Positions 17,381-26,162 of a DNA stretch of 55,162 nucleotides are shown here, in pieces; the stretch's first letter is position 1; each line of letters starts with the position of its first letter. This stretch comes from an uncultured Spartobacteria bacterium (GTDB lineage: Bacteria > Verrucomicrobiota > Verrucomicrobiia > Chthoniobacterales > Terrimicrobiaceae). Under the pieces are notes generated by a model. It was not told the DNA's origin, made no database searches, and saw nothing but the letters and a program-made list of their open reading frames with translations. The DNA lies in the NCBI GenBank assembly GCA_937960895.1, contig CALCJD010000076.1, positions 1 through 55,162 of the forward strand, written 5' to 3'. Made by a program: the position numbers and the translations under genes.

Positions 17381-19288
17381 ATGGCATCAGAGCACGATCA
17401 CGCCTCCCCCGACGCCGGACATTCTGAGGCAAAAGCCGGCGATTCCCAGATGCGCTGGAGTCTGGGGATCGCCTCCCTGGCCCTGGCGGGCATTGTTGTT
17501 CATCTCGTTTTGCGGTTCGCCTTCCGGGTCGGCGCCCCATGGGAGGAAGCGCCCCTGCTGCTGGTGCTTGCTTTGGGCGGGGTGCCGCTGCTCTGGGACC
17601 TGCTGGGAAAACTTTGGAAGCGCGAGTTCGGGTCCGACCTGTTGGCCGGCATATCCATCGTTACGGCGACCATCCTCGGACAATACCTGGCGGGTTCGAT
17701 CATTGTCCTGATGCTCTCGGGAGGCGAGTCTCTGGAACGGTTCGCCCTGAAAAACGCCACTTCGGCCTTGCGCAGCCTGGCGAAGCGGTTGCCTTCGGTG
17801 GCTCACCGCCGGTGCGGGGGAAAACTGACGGACATCACGCTGGAGGACATCGAGGTCGGGGACACGCTCATTCTTTATCCGCATGAGATCTGTCCGGCGG
17901 ACGGCGTCGTGATCGAAGGCCATGGCGCGATGGATGAATCGTATCTCACCGGAGAGCCGTTTCGAATGACCAAGACCCGCGGGTCGGCGGTCATCTCGGG
18001 GGCCGTCAACGGGGATTCCCTGCTGGTTGTTGAGGTCACGCGGCGTCCGGCCGATTCGCGATTTGCCCGCATCATGCAGGTGATGCGCAAGTCCGAGCAG
18101 GAACGGCCCCGCATGCGGCGGCTGGGGGATCAATTGGGGGCCTGGTATACGCCGTTGGCGGTCGGGGTTGCCCTGGCGGCATGGTTGTTCAGCGGGGAGC
18201 CGATGCGGTTTCTCGCGGTGCTGGTGATCGCCACGCCGTGTCCGCTGCTCATTGGCATTCCGACGGCCATCATCGGATCGATCTCGCTTTGCGCCAGCCG
18301 GGCCATCGTGATCCGAAACCCCTCCGTGCTCGAACAGGCGCCGCGCTGTCGCACGGCGATTTTCGACAAGACCGGCACCCTGACCTATGGTAATCCCAGC
18401 CTGGTCGAGCAGGTGACGACGCCCGCCTTCCGGCGCGAGGAAGTGCTTCGCTTGGCGGCGAGCCTCGAATGCTATTCCAGGCATCCGCTGGCGGTGGCGA
18501 TCCTCGATGCGGCCAGGCGGGAAAAGCTGCCGCTGCTCGAGGCGCACTCCGTGAGCGAACCGCCCGGAAAGGGGCTGACGGGACGGGTGGGGGAACGCAC
18601 CGTCGAGATCACCGGACGCGGACGTCTCAATCCCGCGATCCGGCGCGAACTCGGACAATTGCCGGTTTCAACCGGCGGCCTGGAGTGTGTCGTTCTCGTC
18701 GACGGATGTCTGGCGGCCGTCTATCGGTTCCGCGATGCGCCCCGCGCGGAGAGCCGGTCGTTTATCCAGCATCTGGGACCGAAACATCTTTTCGACCGGC
18801 TGGTCATTGTTTCCGGGGATCGGGAATCGGAGGCGCGCTATCTGGGCGATTTGGTGGGCATTTCCGAAATCCACGCGGGCAAGAGCCCCGAGGAAAAACT
18901 GGCCTTCGTCCGGGCGGAAACCGCGCGGGCCAAAACCGTTTATGTGGGCGACGGCATCAATGACGCCCCGGCGATGCTGGCGGCCACGGTGGGCGTGGCC
19001 CTCGGACAAAACAGCGATGTGACCGCGGATGCGGCCGGGGTGGTCATCCTCGACAACTCGCTGAGAAAGGTGGATGAGTTCCTCCACATCAGCCGCCGGA
19101 TGCGAAACATTGCCCTGCAAAGTGCGCTGGGGGGAATGGTGCTCAGCATCCTTGGAATGTCGGCGGCCGCGGCCGGTTGGCTGACGCCCATCGGCGGCGC
19201 CATCCTGCAGGAAATCATCGACGTCCTCGCGGTGCTGAACGCCATGCGCGCGGCATTTCCTCCATCCGTCATTTCCGACGTGGAATGA
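17381..19288 (+). CDS. P1B-type heavy-metal-transporting ATPase with TPC motif
   Basis: A 635-residue metal pump of the inner membrane. It has the actuator TGEP loop (YLTGEPF), the phosphorylation site DKTGTLT (Asp about 329), the P1B-specific HP locus (CYSRHPLAVAIL) and the hinge GDGINDAPAM. The ion-pathway motif in the sixth helix reads ATPCPLLIG (Cys about 287) rather than the CPC of copper or zinc/cadmium pumps. No N-terminal HMA domain is present; instead a short His/Asp tail (EHDHASPDAGH) may sense metal. The substrate is therefore uncertain; TPC/SPC pumps have been linked to Co, Ni or Fe. It follows the 3-TM gene by 9 bp. Confidence 0.88.
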   Translation: MASEHDHASPDAGHSEAKAGDSQMRWSLGIASLALAGIVVHLVLRFAFRVGAPWEEAPLLLVLALGGVPLLWDLLGKLWKREFGSDLLAGISIVTATILGQYLAGSIIVLMLSGGESLERFALKNATSALRSLAKRLPSVAHRRCGGKLTDITLEDIEVGDTLILYPHEICPADGVVIEGHGAMDESYLTGEPFRMTKTRGSAVISGAVNGDSLLVVEVTRRPADSRFARIMQVMRKSEQERPRMRRLGDQLGAWYTPLAVGVALAAWLFSGEPMRFLAVLVIATPCPLLIGIPTAIIGSISLCASRAIVIRNPSVLEQAPRCRTAIFDKTGTLTYGNPSLVEQVTTPAFRREEVLRLAASLECYSRHPLAVAILDAARREKLPLLEAHSVSEPPGKGLTGRVGERTVEITGRGRLNPAIRRELGQLPVSTGGLECVVLVDGCLAAVYRFRDAPRAESRSFIQHLGPKHLFDRLVIVSGDRESEARYLGDLVGISEIHAGKSPEEKLAFVRAETARAKTVYVGDGINDAPAMLAATVGVALGQNSDVTADAAGVVILDNSLRKVDEFLHISRRMRNIALQSALGGMVLSILGMSAAAAGWLTPIGGAILQEIIDVLAVLNAMRAAFPPSVISDVE

Positions 19289-19353
19289 GGCGCAGCATTT
19301 GAAAGTTTTTGGCGGGACTCCGGGAGGAACGAACTTGCGAAGAGACCCCCAGC

Positions 19354-20418
19354 TTACATCGGCTGACTCACCGCGACGTCTGCCATGGAAGCCTTGGGCG
19401 TTTCCGTTTCCGCCTTGTTGATGGCGTCGATGAGGAGCCGGATCGTACCGAAATCGCGACGGTGCGGGGTCAGCACGATGCGGTGAAAATGCGCCAGGTG
19501 GGCGTCGTCGGCCTCCTCGGGCAGCGCCCCGCATTGCGTGATGCGGTCCGAGGTCAGCAGGCTTTCGAAATCCTTGTTGAGCTCGACCAGGGCCGCCGCC
19601 GTCAGGCGGCGGTTGATCCGGATGACCATGCGGTTCTTCACCCAGCGGTAGGAGTGGAAGTTGCGGTAGAACTGAAGGATGTGCGCGCGCGCCTCCCCGA
19701 TGTCGTGCGTGACCATGAAGAGGTTCAGGTCGCTCGGCGAAATGAGTTTTTGATCGAGCAGGTCGTTCACCACAAAGCGCCGCCAGGTTTCCCAGTAATG
19801 GCCGTTTGGGCGATCCAGCAGGACAATGGGCACGATCGGGCTCTTGCCGGTCTGGATGAGGGTCAACACCTCACACCCTTCGTCGTGGGTGCCGAATCCT
19901 CCGGGGAAGAGGGCGAAGGCGTGCGTTTCCTTCACGAAATTGAGCTTCCGGGTGAAAAAATACCGGAAGGTGATGAGTTTCGGATCGCCGTCGATCCATT
20001 CGTTGGCCTTCTGCTCGAAGGGCAGACGGATGTTCAGTCCGAAGCTTTTGGCCGCGCCGGCGCCCTTTTGGGCCGCGCCCATGATGCCGTCGCCGCCGCC
20101 GGTGATGACCATCCAGTCCTCGCCGACCATGAGTTTGGAAAAATCGTGGGCGAGCCGGTATTCCTCCGCATCGGGACTGGTGCGGGCGCTGCCGAAGACG
20201 GCCACCTTCCGGATGCCGCGGTATTTCTGAAACACCTTCGAAGCGTGCCGCAACTCGCGCATGGCGCGGCTGTAAAGTTTGAGATCGGCGATTCCGGCCC
20301 GGTCCCTCCCAAACCCCAGCGCGGTCTCGATCATGTCCTCGATCAGCTCGGCCTGCCGGCCCTCGGCGACCTCCGCCACAAGGCTCCGCACGCGGGGGTC
20401 TTTCACTTTTTCTTTCAT
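19354..20418 (-). CDS. LOG-family (lysine-decarboxylase-like) nucleotide-binding protein
   Basis: A 354-residue protein with the TIGR00730/LOG Rossmann fold. VAVFGSARTSPD begins the nucleotide-binding domain. ITGGGDGIMGAAQKGA and the hallmark PGGFGTHDE supply the phosphoribohydrolase catalytic residues. Core LOG proteins of about 190 residues cleave nucleoside 5'-monophosphates. This one has extra N- and C-terminal regions (the latter about 120 residues) with no motif I know. ATG 20418 is chosen; an open extension upstream looks non-coding. It is divergent from aroF across 77 bp. Confidence 0.82.
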   Translation of the reverse strand: MKEKVKDPRVRSLVAEVAEGRQAELIEDMIETALGFGRDRAGIADLKLYSRAMRELRHASKVFQKYRGIRKVAVFGSARTSPDAEEYRLAHDFSKLMVGEDWMVITGGGDGIMGAAQKGAGAAKSFGLNIRLPFEQKANEWIDGDPKLITFRYFFTRKLNFVKETHAFALFPGGFGTHDEGCEVLTLIQTGKSPIVPIVLLDRPNGHYWETWRRFVVNDLLDQKLISPSDLNLFMVTHDIGEARAHILQFYRNFHSYRWVKNRMVIRINRRLTAAALVELNKDFESLLTSDRITQCGALPEEADDAHLAHFHRIVLTPHRRDFGTIRLLIDAINKAETETPKASMADVAVSQPM

Positions 20419-20495
20419 AACTGCACTGATATGGAAGATTGGGGGGGAACACACAAGGCCCTGGAACACGGCCCCCAAAATCGTAAAAACAATCC

Positions 20496-21512
20496 ATGAT
20501 CATAGTCATTCGCGCCCACGCGTCACAACAAGAAATTGCCGAGGTCATTTCGGAGGTGGAGAAACTGGGCTACACGCCCGCTCCGATTCATGGAGCCACG
20601 CAGACGGTGGTGGCGGCCATCGGGGACGAGCGTACGCATGCGAATCTCGAGTCCCTGACCGTCCTGCCGCAGGTCGAAAGCGTGCTCCGTGTGCAGAAAC
20701 GCTACAAGCTCGCCAGCCGCGAGTCCCGCGAGACGGACACGGTGGTGGATGTCGGCGGGGTGAAGATCGGCGGCGGCCATTTCTGTCTGATGGCGGGGCC
20801 GTGCTCGGTGGAAAGTGAGGAACAGTTGCTCAGCACGGCCGAGGCGGTGAAGGCGCAGGGAGCGACCATCCTTCGCGGCGGCGCCTACAAACCGCGCACG
20901 TCGCCCTACGAATTCCAAGGGCTCGGCAGGGAGGGACTCCGGCTGCTCGCCCAGGCAAAAAAACAAACCGGACTCAAAATCATCACCGAGGTGCTCAGCG
21001 AGCGCGATGTGGAGCATGTCGCCGAGGTGGCGGACATCCTTCAGATCGGCGCGCGCAATGCGCAGAATTTCCAGCTCCTCATCGAGGCGGCCAAAAGCGG
21101 CCGGCCGGTCCTGCTCAAACGCGGCATGAGCGAGCGCATCGAGGAGTGGCTCCTGGCGGCGGAATACATCCTTGCGCACGGCAATCCCAACGTCCTGCTC
21201 TGCGAGCGCGGCATCCGCACGTTCGAGACCTACACCCGCAACACGCTCGACCTGGCGGCCGTGGCCATCGCGAAGAAGGAAAGCCATCTTCCCGTGATCG
21301 TCGATCCCAGTCAGGGTTGCGGCCGGGCGGATCTGGTCATCGCCCTGTGCTGCGGCGCCGTGGCCATGGGGGCGGACGGACTGCTCATCGAGGTTCACCC
21401 GAATCCCGCGGAGGCCATGAGCGACGGTCAGCAGCAGGTGAATTTCGATTCGTTCGCCAAGCTGACCGAGGCCGTCAAGCCGTTCCTGAAGGCGGTCAAC
21501 AAGACGGCCTGA
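20496..21512 (+). CDS. aroF: 3-deoxy-7-phosphoheptulonate (DAHP) synthase
   Basis: A 338-residue enzyme that joins phosphoenolpyruvate and erythrose-4-phosphate, the first step of the shikimate pathway. An N-terminal ferredoxin-like regulatory domain (about residues 1-70, MIIVIRAHASQQEIAEVISE) precedes a KDO8P/DAHP barrel with LMAGPCSVES, ILRGGAYKPRTSPYEFQGLG, and PVLLKRGM. This is the Thermotoga/Bacillus-like arrangement, distinct from the E. coli AroFGH type. Feedback by aromatic amino acids through the N-terminal domain is likely by analogy. Confidence 0.92.
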   Translation: MIIVIRAHASQQEIAEVISEVEKLGYTPAPIHGATQTVVAAIGDERTHANLESLTVLPQVESVLRVQKRYKLASRESRETDTVVDVGGVKIGGGHFCLMAGPCSVESEEQLLSTAEAVKAQGATILRGGAYKPRTSPYEFQGLGREGLRLLAQAKKQTGLKIITEVLSERDVEHVAEVADILQIGARNAQNFQLLIEAAKSGRPVLLKRGMSERIEEWLLAAEYILAHGNPNVLLCERGIRTFETYTRNTLDLAAVAIAKKESHLPVIVDPSQGCGRADLVIALCCGAVAMGADGLLIEVHPNPAEAMSDGQQQVNFDSFAKLTEAVKPFLKAVNKTA

Positions 21513-21648
21513 TGGAGTCCGGCCTGGTCGGGTGCGAAAGGAAGGCCGCGCCGCCGTCCGGGCGGCTCGGGGAAGGAAAAAACGGGTGGAAGCGACTCCT
21601 TGCGTCGCCCCCTGCGTTTCTTGCCATTGGGTAAAACTCACCGAACCG

Positions 21649-23190
21649 ATGTTTGATCGTTTTCACGCCTGGCTGGCCAGGCATCCTCTGTTGCGTGACG
21701 TGCTGTTGTGGTCGGTGCCGGCCATTCTCTTCGGCGCCGCGCTGCGGTGCATTTTGATCTACACCTCGCCGTATGCCTTCTGGGGCGCCGACTCGCGCTC
21801 CTTCATGGGGTTTGCGAACGGGGTGCTGACCGACAATTACTGGAGCATCAACGAAAAGCGACGCTACCTGTATCCGGTCTTCCTGCTGCCGATTTCGCTG
21901 CTGCCGGGCGGAACGCTCCGCTGGCTGGCCTGGATCCAGGCCGGACTGGGGCTCGCGAGCATCCTGCCGCTGGCCTACATGGTGCGCCGGGTGTTCCGCA
22001 GCTGGAAGGTGTGGATTGTGCCGGTGACGGTGCTCTACGCCGGAATGCCGGTGTTCATGTGGTTCGAGCACGAGCTCATTGCGGAGTCCGTGTTTTATCA
22101 ATGTACGATCTGGACGCTCGGCGGCTGGGTGGCGTGGGTCACGCAGTCGGATCCGGTCCGCGCCCGCCGGCTCTGGTGGTGGTTCCTCGTGCCGCTGGCG
22201 ATCCTTGTGCTGACCAAGCCCTCGGGCAAAATGCTCTGGCCGGGCATCGTCATCGGCATCGTGTTGGTGGCGGCCTGGCGGGTGTGGAAATGGCCGCAGT
22301 GGAGTGCGCTGACCGCCGTCTTTCTGGCCGGGGCCACGGTCGGCTCGGACAATCAGGGCTCGTGGTTGCTGTACACCACGGCATTTCCGCTCACGCGTTT
22401 GGACACGCCGCTGCATGCGGAATTCAAGGAGGAGATCCGCGACTGGGTTTTGCTGAAGCGCGAACGCATCACGCTTTACGATGAGGAGGATGACGAGGTG
22501 CACGATTTCCTGCGCAGTCCGGAAATGCGCCCCGAGTTCACCCGATGGAACAGCCTGCCGAAAAAGGAGCGCGACAAGCTCTACAAGGAACTCGCTATGG
22601 AGGGTATCAGGGCGCGGCCGGATCTGTTTTTCCTCATCGCGCTGCAGCGCCTGGCGGGATCGTGCAATCAGGCCGATTTCAAGACGGTGCGGTTCCGGCC
22701 GTATTATTACGCCGATTACCTGCGGAAGATGTATTACGAAAGCGGCGCCGAGGAGAGCATGATGCGCATCGTTTTTGGCATTCCCAAATCGGCGCCGTAT
22801 CCGAGTTACGAGGAGATGCGCGGATGGGTGAGTCCGCGCCCGGACTCCTTCTGGACAAAGTTTTACCTCGACTACGCGAACGCGTTTCAGTCCTACGGCG
22901 ACCTTCTGCATCGTCCGCACGGACAGCAAACCAAACTGCTCGAGATGCGGGTCACGCCGCTGGGCTGGCTGACGTTGTTCGGGGGGATTTTGTCGCTCTT
23001 TGCGCCCTTCCGGCGCCCCCTCGGCGTTTGGACGATCACCTTCGGGGGGTATTTGATCACGGTGTATTTCGTCGGCGTGGAACACCATCGGTATTTTGCG
23101 CTCGCCTGGCCGTTCATTCTGATCCTGATCGCCCTCGTTCCCGAAGCGTTCTGGCGCGGGTGGCTGCGCTGGCGGTCGGCCTCGCGCTGA
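21649..23190 (+). CDS. Polytopic membrane protein, possibly GT39-like
   Basis: A 513-residue membrane protein with about nine hydrophobic segments in two blocks (residues about 15-240 and 430-505), split by a roughly 190-residue soluble domain rich in charged residues (YDEEDDEVHDFL and RWNSLPKKERDKLYKELAME). The N-terminal pattern of a periplasmic acidic loop (SPYAFWGADSRSFM) is compatible with GT-C glycosyltransferases such as PMT/ArnT. I do not see a decisive catalytic motif. ATG 21649 is chosen; the open frame upstream looks non-coding. The next gene overlaps its end by 31 bp in another frame. Confidence 0.65.
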   Translation: MFDRFHAWLARHPLLRDVLLWSVPAILFGAALRCILIYTSPYAFWGADSRSFMGFANGVLTDNYWSINEKRRYLYPVFLLPISLLPGGTLRWLAWIQAGLGLASILPLAYMVRRVFRSWKVWIVPVTVLYAGMPVFMWFEHELIAESVFYQCTIWTLGGWVAWVTQSDPVRARRLWWWFLVPLAILVLTKPSGKMLWPGIVIGIVLVAAWRVWKWPQWSALTAVFLAGATVGSDNQGSWLLYTTAFPLTRLDTPLHAEFKEEIRDWVLLKRERITLYDEEDDEVHDFLRSPEMRPEFTRWNSLPKKERDKLYKELAMEGIRARPDLFFLIALQRLAGSCNQADFKTVRFRPYYYADYLRKMYYESGAEESMMRIVFGIPKSAPYPSYEEMRGWVSPRPDSFWTKFYLDYANAFQSYGDLLHRPHGQQTKLLEMRVTPLGWLTLFGGILSLFAPFRRPLGVWTITFGGYLITVYFVGVEHHRYFALAWPFILILIALVPEAFWRGWLRWRSASR

Positions 23191-23828
23191 TTGCCGGCGC
23201 GCAGGCGGATGAAAACGGCCGCCTGATCCCGCCGCAGGTCGTCGGACTGGAACCGTCGGACATCACCGGTTTTGACGAATTTCCCGGCCCGGTGAGGAAC
23301 CTGTTGGAACGGGCGCTGGCCCTCACCCGGCGCAATCTGGGGTATCGCTTCGGATCCTCCGATCCCGCCCTGGGCGGCATGGATTGCTCGGGGACGATCT
23401 TTCATCTCCTGAGCGAGGTCGGGATCGACGGGGTCCCGCGTTCCGCGGAGGCGATGTACCGATGGGTGTTGAAAAAAGGCACCTTCAAACCGGGGGATGC
23501 GGTGACGGGGGAATCACCCGCCTTCGCCGCACTTCGCCCCGGCGACCTTCTTTTCTGGAGCGGCACCTACGCGGCCGGCGGACCCGACACCGTGACGCAT
23601 GTCATGATTTACCTGGGACGGGCGAAGGCCGACGGCCTGCCGCTCATGGTGGGGGCCAGCGACGGGCGCACGTACCGGGGAAGAAAATGTTTCGGCGTGA
23701 GTGTTTTTGAATTCCGCCTCCCCGGCGAGGGGAGTCCCGGACGGTTTGTCGGCTTTGCCCGGGTGCCGGGATTGATGCGAAGCGGGCCGCGCCCGGAAGC
23801 GTCGCGGGCCGTTCAGGGAGCGAGGTAG
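23160..23828 (+). CDS. NlpC/P60-family cell-wall hydrolase
   Basis: A 222-residue secreted cysteine peptidase. YRFGSSDPALGGMDCSGTIF carries the catalytic Cys (about 76), and DTVTHVMIYLG the catalytic His (about 147). RPGDLLFWSGTY is the usual strand between them. The start is set at GTG 23160, giving VAALAVGLALIAGAQA as a short signal peptide. No ATG is available, and this start overlaps the upstream gene by 31 bp, so coupling is likely. Such enzymes cut the peptide stems of peptidoglycan. Its end overlaps the convergent DUF4190 gene by 16 bp. Confidence 0.82.
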   Translation: MAALAVGLALIAGAQADENGRLIPPQVVGLEPSDITGFDEFPGPVRNLLERALALTRRNLGYRFGSSDPALGGMDCSGTIFHLLSEVGIDGVPRSAEAMYRWVLKKGTFKPGDAVTGESPAFAALRPGDLLFWSGTYAAGGPDTVTHVMIYLGRAKADGLPLMVGASDGRTYRGRKCFGVSVFEFRLPGEGSPGRFVGFARVPGLMRSGPRPEASRAVQGAR

Positions 23829-24448
23829 GCGGGAGACCGCGGAGGAGCATGGCTGGTGTCACCCGGGTCGACGTCGATCACCTCGCCATCCTTGCTGATG
23901 CAAAGGACTTTGCCGAAAAACTCCTCCTTGAACCTGATGAAGATGGTCTCTCCGGGGTCGGCCTTGCCCACGTTTCCAAATTCGAATTTTTCGAAGGTGA
24001 GGGAATTCACCTCTTCTGCGGGGAGGAACCCATTGTCCACCAGACGCTGCTTCAATTCGGCGACCGTGGTGATGCCGGCGTCGGCCGGCCAGCCGAGCGA
24101 ACTGTCCCCCTTGGTGCCGCCCTCGGCCACCATTTGCTCGACGGCCTCGTAGATCTTCTGGGCTTGAATCGTGTCGGTGCCCAGCGCCGTGAAGGGCTTC
24201 AGCAGTGTGGCGCTGAAGATCCACAGGACGATCCAGAGCAGCAGCATGAGATAGCCCAGCACAAGACCCGCCACGGCCAGACCGCCTCCGGTCAGAGAGG
24301 AGTCCTTCTTGATTTTGCCAAAGGCGAGGTGTCCGCAGATGACCGCGGCCAGGGAGGCGGCGAAGACCGGACAACAGACGCCGAGCAATCCAAGGACAAG
24401 GCTGCTGACCGCGAGACCCGACGTTTTCTGCCCGGTGGGGGAGTTCAT
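23813..24448 (-). CDS. DUF4190-domain membrane protein
   Basis: A 211-residue protein. The N-terminal half (residues 9-80) is a DUF4190 domain with the typical GLAVSSLVLGLLG and CGHLAFGKIKK pattern and two or three membrane segments. The C-terminal half (from about residue 90) is soluble, with an acidic character and a strand-rich end (ETIFIRFKEEFFGKVLCI). ATG 24448 begins the hydrophobic domain; the upstream open frame is non-coding. The gene stands alone on its strand. Function is unknown. Confidence 0.72.
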   Translation of the reverse strand: MNSPTGQKTSGLAVSSLVLGLLGVCCPVFAASLAAVICGHLAFGKIKKDSSLTGGGLAVAGLVLGYLMLLLWIVLWIFSATLLKPFTALGTDTIQAQKIYEAVEQMVAEGGTKGDSSLGWPADAGITTVAELKQRLVDNGFLPAEEVNSLTFEKFEFGNVGKADPGETIFIRFKEEFFGKVLCISKDGEVIDVDPGDTSHAPPRSPAYLAP

Positions 24449-24538
24449 AGCCCTTTGCCATAGCGGGGCATTGGGGCCGGGGCAAGCCGGGAATCCGGCT
24501 TGATCCCCCGGAGAACACCCGCAAGAGTGCTCCCCTTG

Positions 24539-25186
24539 ATGAAAATTCAGCAAAACGCCAAATTGTTGTTCATCGGGGATTCGATCACGGATGCGGAACG
24601 TCATCGTCCCCATGGCGAAGGATTGCGGGGCGCGCTGGGTCAGGGATATGTCGCCCAGGTGGATGCCCTGTTGCAGTCCACCTATCCCGAACGTCTCATC
24701 CGCGTCGTCAATCAGGGGGAGAGCGGCAACAGGGTGCGGGACCTCAAGGGCCGTTGGCAGCGTGATGTCCTCGATCTGAATCCGGATTGGCTGTCGATCA
24801 TGATCGGAACCAACGACGTCTGGCGTCAGTTTGACCTTCCCTGGCAGAAGGAAAATCACGTCCTGCCCGGGGAATATGCCGCCACCTACGAGGAACTCGT
24901 GGCGCTAACCCGTCCGCGCCTCAAAGGCCTCGTTTTGATGACCCCCTTTTTCATCGAACCGAACCGCGCCGATCCGATGCGGGCCCGCATGGATGCCTAT
25001 GGGCAAATCGTCCGGGACCTTGCCCAAAAATACGACGCCGTGTTTGTCGACGTGCAGGCGGCCTTCGATGAGGTGCTGACCCATTTTTATTCCGCCACCC
25101 TGGCCTGGGATCGTGTGCATCCCACACCGGCCGGACACATGGTCATCACCCGCGCCTTTCTCAAGGCGATCGACTACCGCTGGTAA
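24539..25186 (+). CDS. SGNH/GDSL-family hydrolase
   Basis: A 215-residue cytoplasmic hydrolase. Block I GDSITD carries the nucleophile Ser (about 15), block III GTNDVW supplies the Asn, and block V DRVHPTPAGHMVI holds the Asp and His of the triad. NQGESGNRVRDLKGRW gives the block II glycine. There is no signal peptide. Relatives include rhamnogalacturonan acetylesterase-like and lipase-like carbohydrate esterases, so a role in deacetylating sugars is possible but not shown. Confidence 0.88.
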   Translation: MKIQQNAKLLFIGDSITDAERHRPHGEGLRGALGQGYVAQVDALLQSTYPERLIRVVNQGESGNRVRDLKGRWQRDVLDLNPDWLSIMIGTNDVWRQFDLPWQKENHVLPGEYAATYEELVALTRPRLKGLVLMTPFFIEPNRADPMRARMDAYGQIVRDLAQKYDAVFVDVQAAFDEVLTHFYSATLAWDRVHPTPAGHMVITRAFLKAIDYRW

Positions 25187-25263
25187 ACCGGAACCAAGGC
25201 TCTCGGGGCGAAGGACCGCCTGCGGACTCCGCCTCCGCCGGACAGGAAAATTTGGTCCCTGTG

Positions 25264-25279
25264 TGCAACGATTGTTGCA
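25264..25279. promoter_or_regulatory. Inverted repeat upstream of a small secreted protein
   Basis: TGCAAC (25264-25269) and GTTGCA (25274-25279) flank GATT, 27 bp before the next start. It could be an operator or a small hairpin. An A/T-rich stretch (TTATTTTAAA) follows, possibly a -10 region. Tentative. Confidence 0.35.
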
Positions 25280-25305
25280 TGAGTCCGGGAGACGGGTTAT
25301 TTTAA

Positions 25306-25788
25306 ATGGTGTTTCCCATGTCCGTGAAAATGAGGGTGTTGCTGCTTATGTTGGCGGCGTGTTGCCTCCTTCCGTCCCAGGGGTTTGGGGCTCTTTCCGA
25401 ATCGCGGGTGAAGCAAAAAATTGAAACGCTGTTGCGCGACCCCACTTCGGACGCGGCGCGGATGGCCGGTGCGGAGGTCATCAAGTTTGCCGGAAAAAGT
25501 CCGAAATATCACATCGAGTTGAAGGTCGGCTACATGCCTTGGGTGAAGGATTCCTCGCTGCCGAGGGGCAGTCAGATTTTGCTGGCCGCCTTCATCGCGG
25601 GCAACCTGCGCGAGCAAATGCGCAAGAATTCCTCCCAGCCGGAGCCCTATGCCGGCGTGCAGGCCACGCTCGAGGTCTATCAGAAAATCAAGCGCCAAGA
25701 CCCGGACTTCCACATCCCCGGGGTGGAAAAGTTCATCGCGATGGAACAGGCGGGCACACTCAAAAGGCATATTGCCTCCGTGCGCTGA
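25306..25788 (+). CDS. Small secreted protein of unknown function
   Basis: A 160-residue protein with a signal peptide (KMRVLLLMLAACCLLPSQGFGA) and a mostly helical mature part with no cysteines. I recognise no family. An in-frame ATG at 25318 is an alternative start. It is a single gene: an inverted repeat precedes it and a hairpin terminator follows about 100 bp later. Confidence 0.65.
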   Translation: MVFPMSVKMRVLLLMLAACCLLPSQGFGALSESRVKQKIETLLRDPTSDAARMAGAEVIKFAGKSPKYHIELKVGYMPWVKDSSLPRGSQILLAAFIAGNLREQMRKNSSQPEPYAGVQATLEVYQKIKRQDPDFHIPGVEKFIAMEQAGTLKRHIASVR

Positions 25789-25886
25789 CCCCGGACCGCC
25801 TCTCTCGGGGAAATCGCTCCCGGCGGGATCCATCCGCCACGGCAGAATATGCTCCGAAGCAGGATTGGTGGAATGGGTTTTCTTCC

Positions 25887-25914
25887 GCCCCCGTTTGGGG
25901 GCCTTCTTTCTTTC
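25887..25914 (+). terminator. Rho-independent terminator
   Basis: GCCCCC (25887-25892) and GGGGGC (25897-25902) pair around a GTTT loop, followed by a T-rich tail CTTCTTTCTTT. It would end the transcript of the small secreted protein gene before the 52-codon gene on the other strand. Confidence 0.7.
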
Positions 25915-25958
25915 GGCTCGCGTGGCTTAAGGGCGCGGAGACGCCTCGCCAAGGCGCC

Positions 25959-26117
25959 TCAGGCCTTCGCGAGCTGCTCCCGGAGACGGCGGATTTCGGC
26001 GAGGAAGTAGACTTCGTCGCGGGTCAGGCGCGACCCCGGCAGGGGAAGTTCCATCTGCTGGCACACCGGACGGGTCTTGCGGGTCATCGAGCGGATCAGG
26101 GTTTGGATGTTCTTCAT
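25959..26117 (-). CDS. 52-residue small protein, divergent from WYL regulator
   Basis: The frame runs from ATG (26117) to TGA (25959) and encodes 52 residues, beginning MKNIQTLIRSMTRKTRPV and ending with an amphipathic helix (DEVYFLAEIRRLREQLAKA). The protein is strongly basic and has no membrane segment. An AAGGGCG ribosome-binding-like site lies just upstream. It is divergent from the WYL-regulator gene with 44 bp between starts, and that gap contains a perfect palindrome. The charged C-terminal helix could pack against another protein or nucleic acid. No family is recognised. Coding is inferred from the RBS, helix pattern and position. Confidence 0.55.
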   Translation of the reverse strand: MKNIQTLIRSMTRKTRPVCQQMELPLPGSRLTRDEVYFLAEIRRLREQLAKA

Positions 26118-26143
26118 AACGCCCTTGACTCTGCCGTATGGGG

Positions 26144-26162
26144 TAGGACATACGATGTCCTA
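26144..26162. promoter_or_regulatory. Palindromic operator candidate at the WYL-regulator start
   Basis: TAGGACAT-ACG-ATGTCCTA is a perfect inverted repeat with 8-bp arms and a 3-bp spacer. It ends on the first base of the regulator's ATG and sits in the 44-bp gap shared with the divergent small gene. A TTGACT box (26125-26130) and TACGAT (26151-26156) could be promoter elements reading rightward. Binding there would block the regulator's own transcription or translation, and possibly the small gene. Confidence 0.6.
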
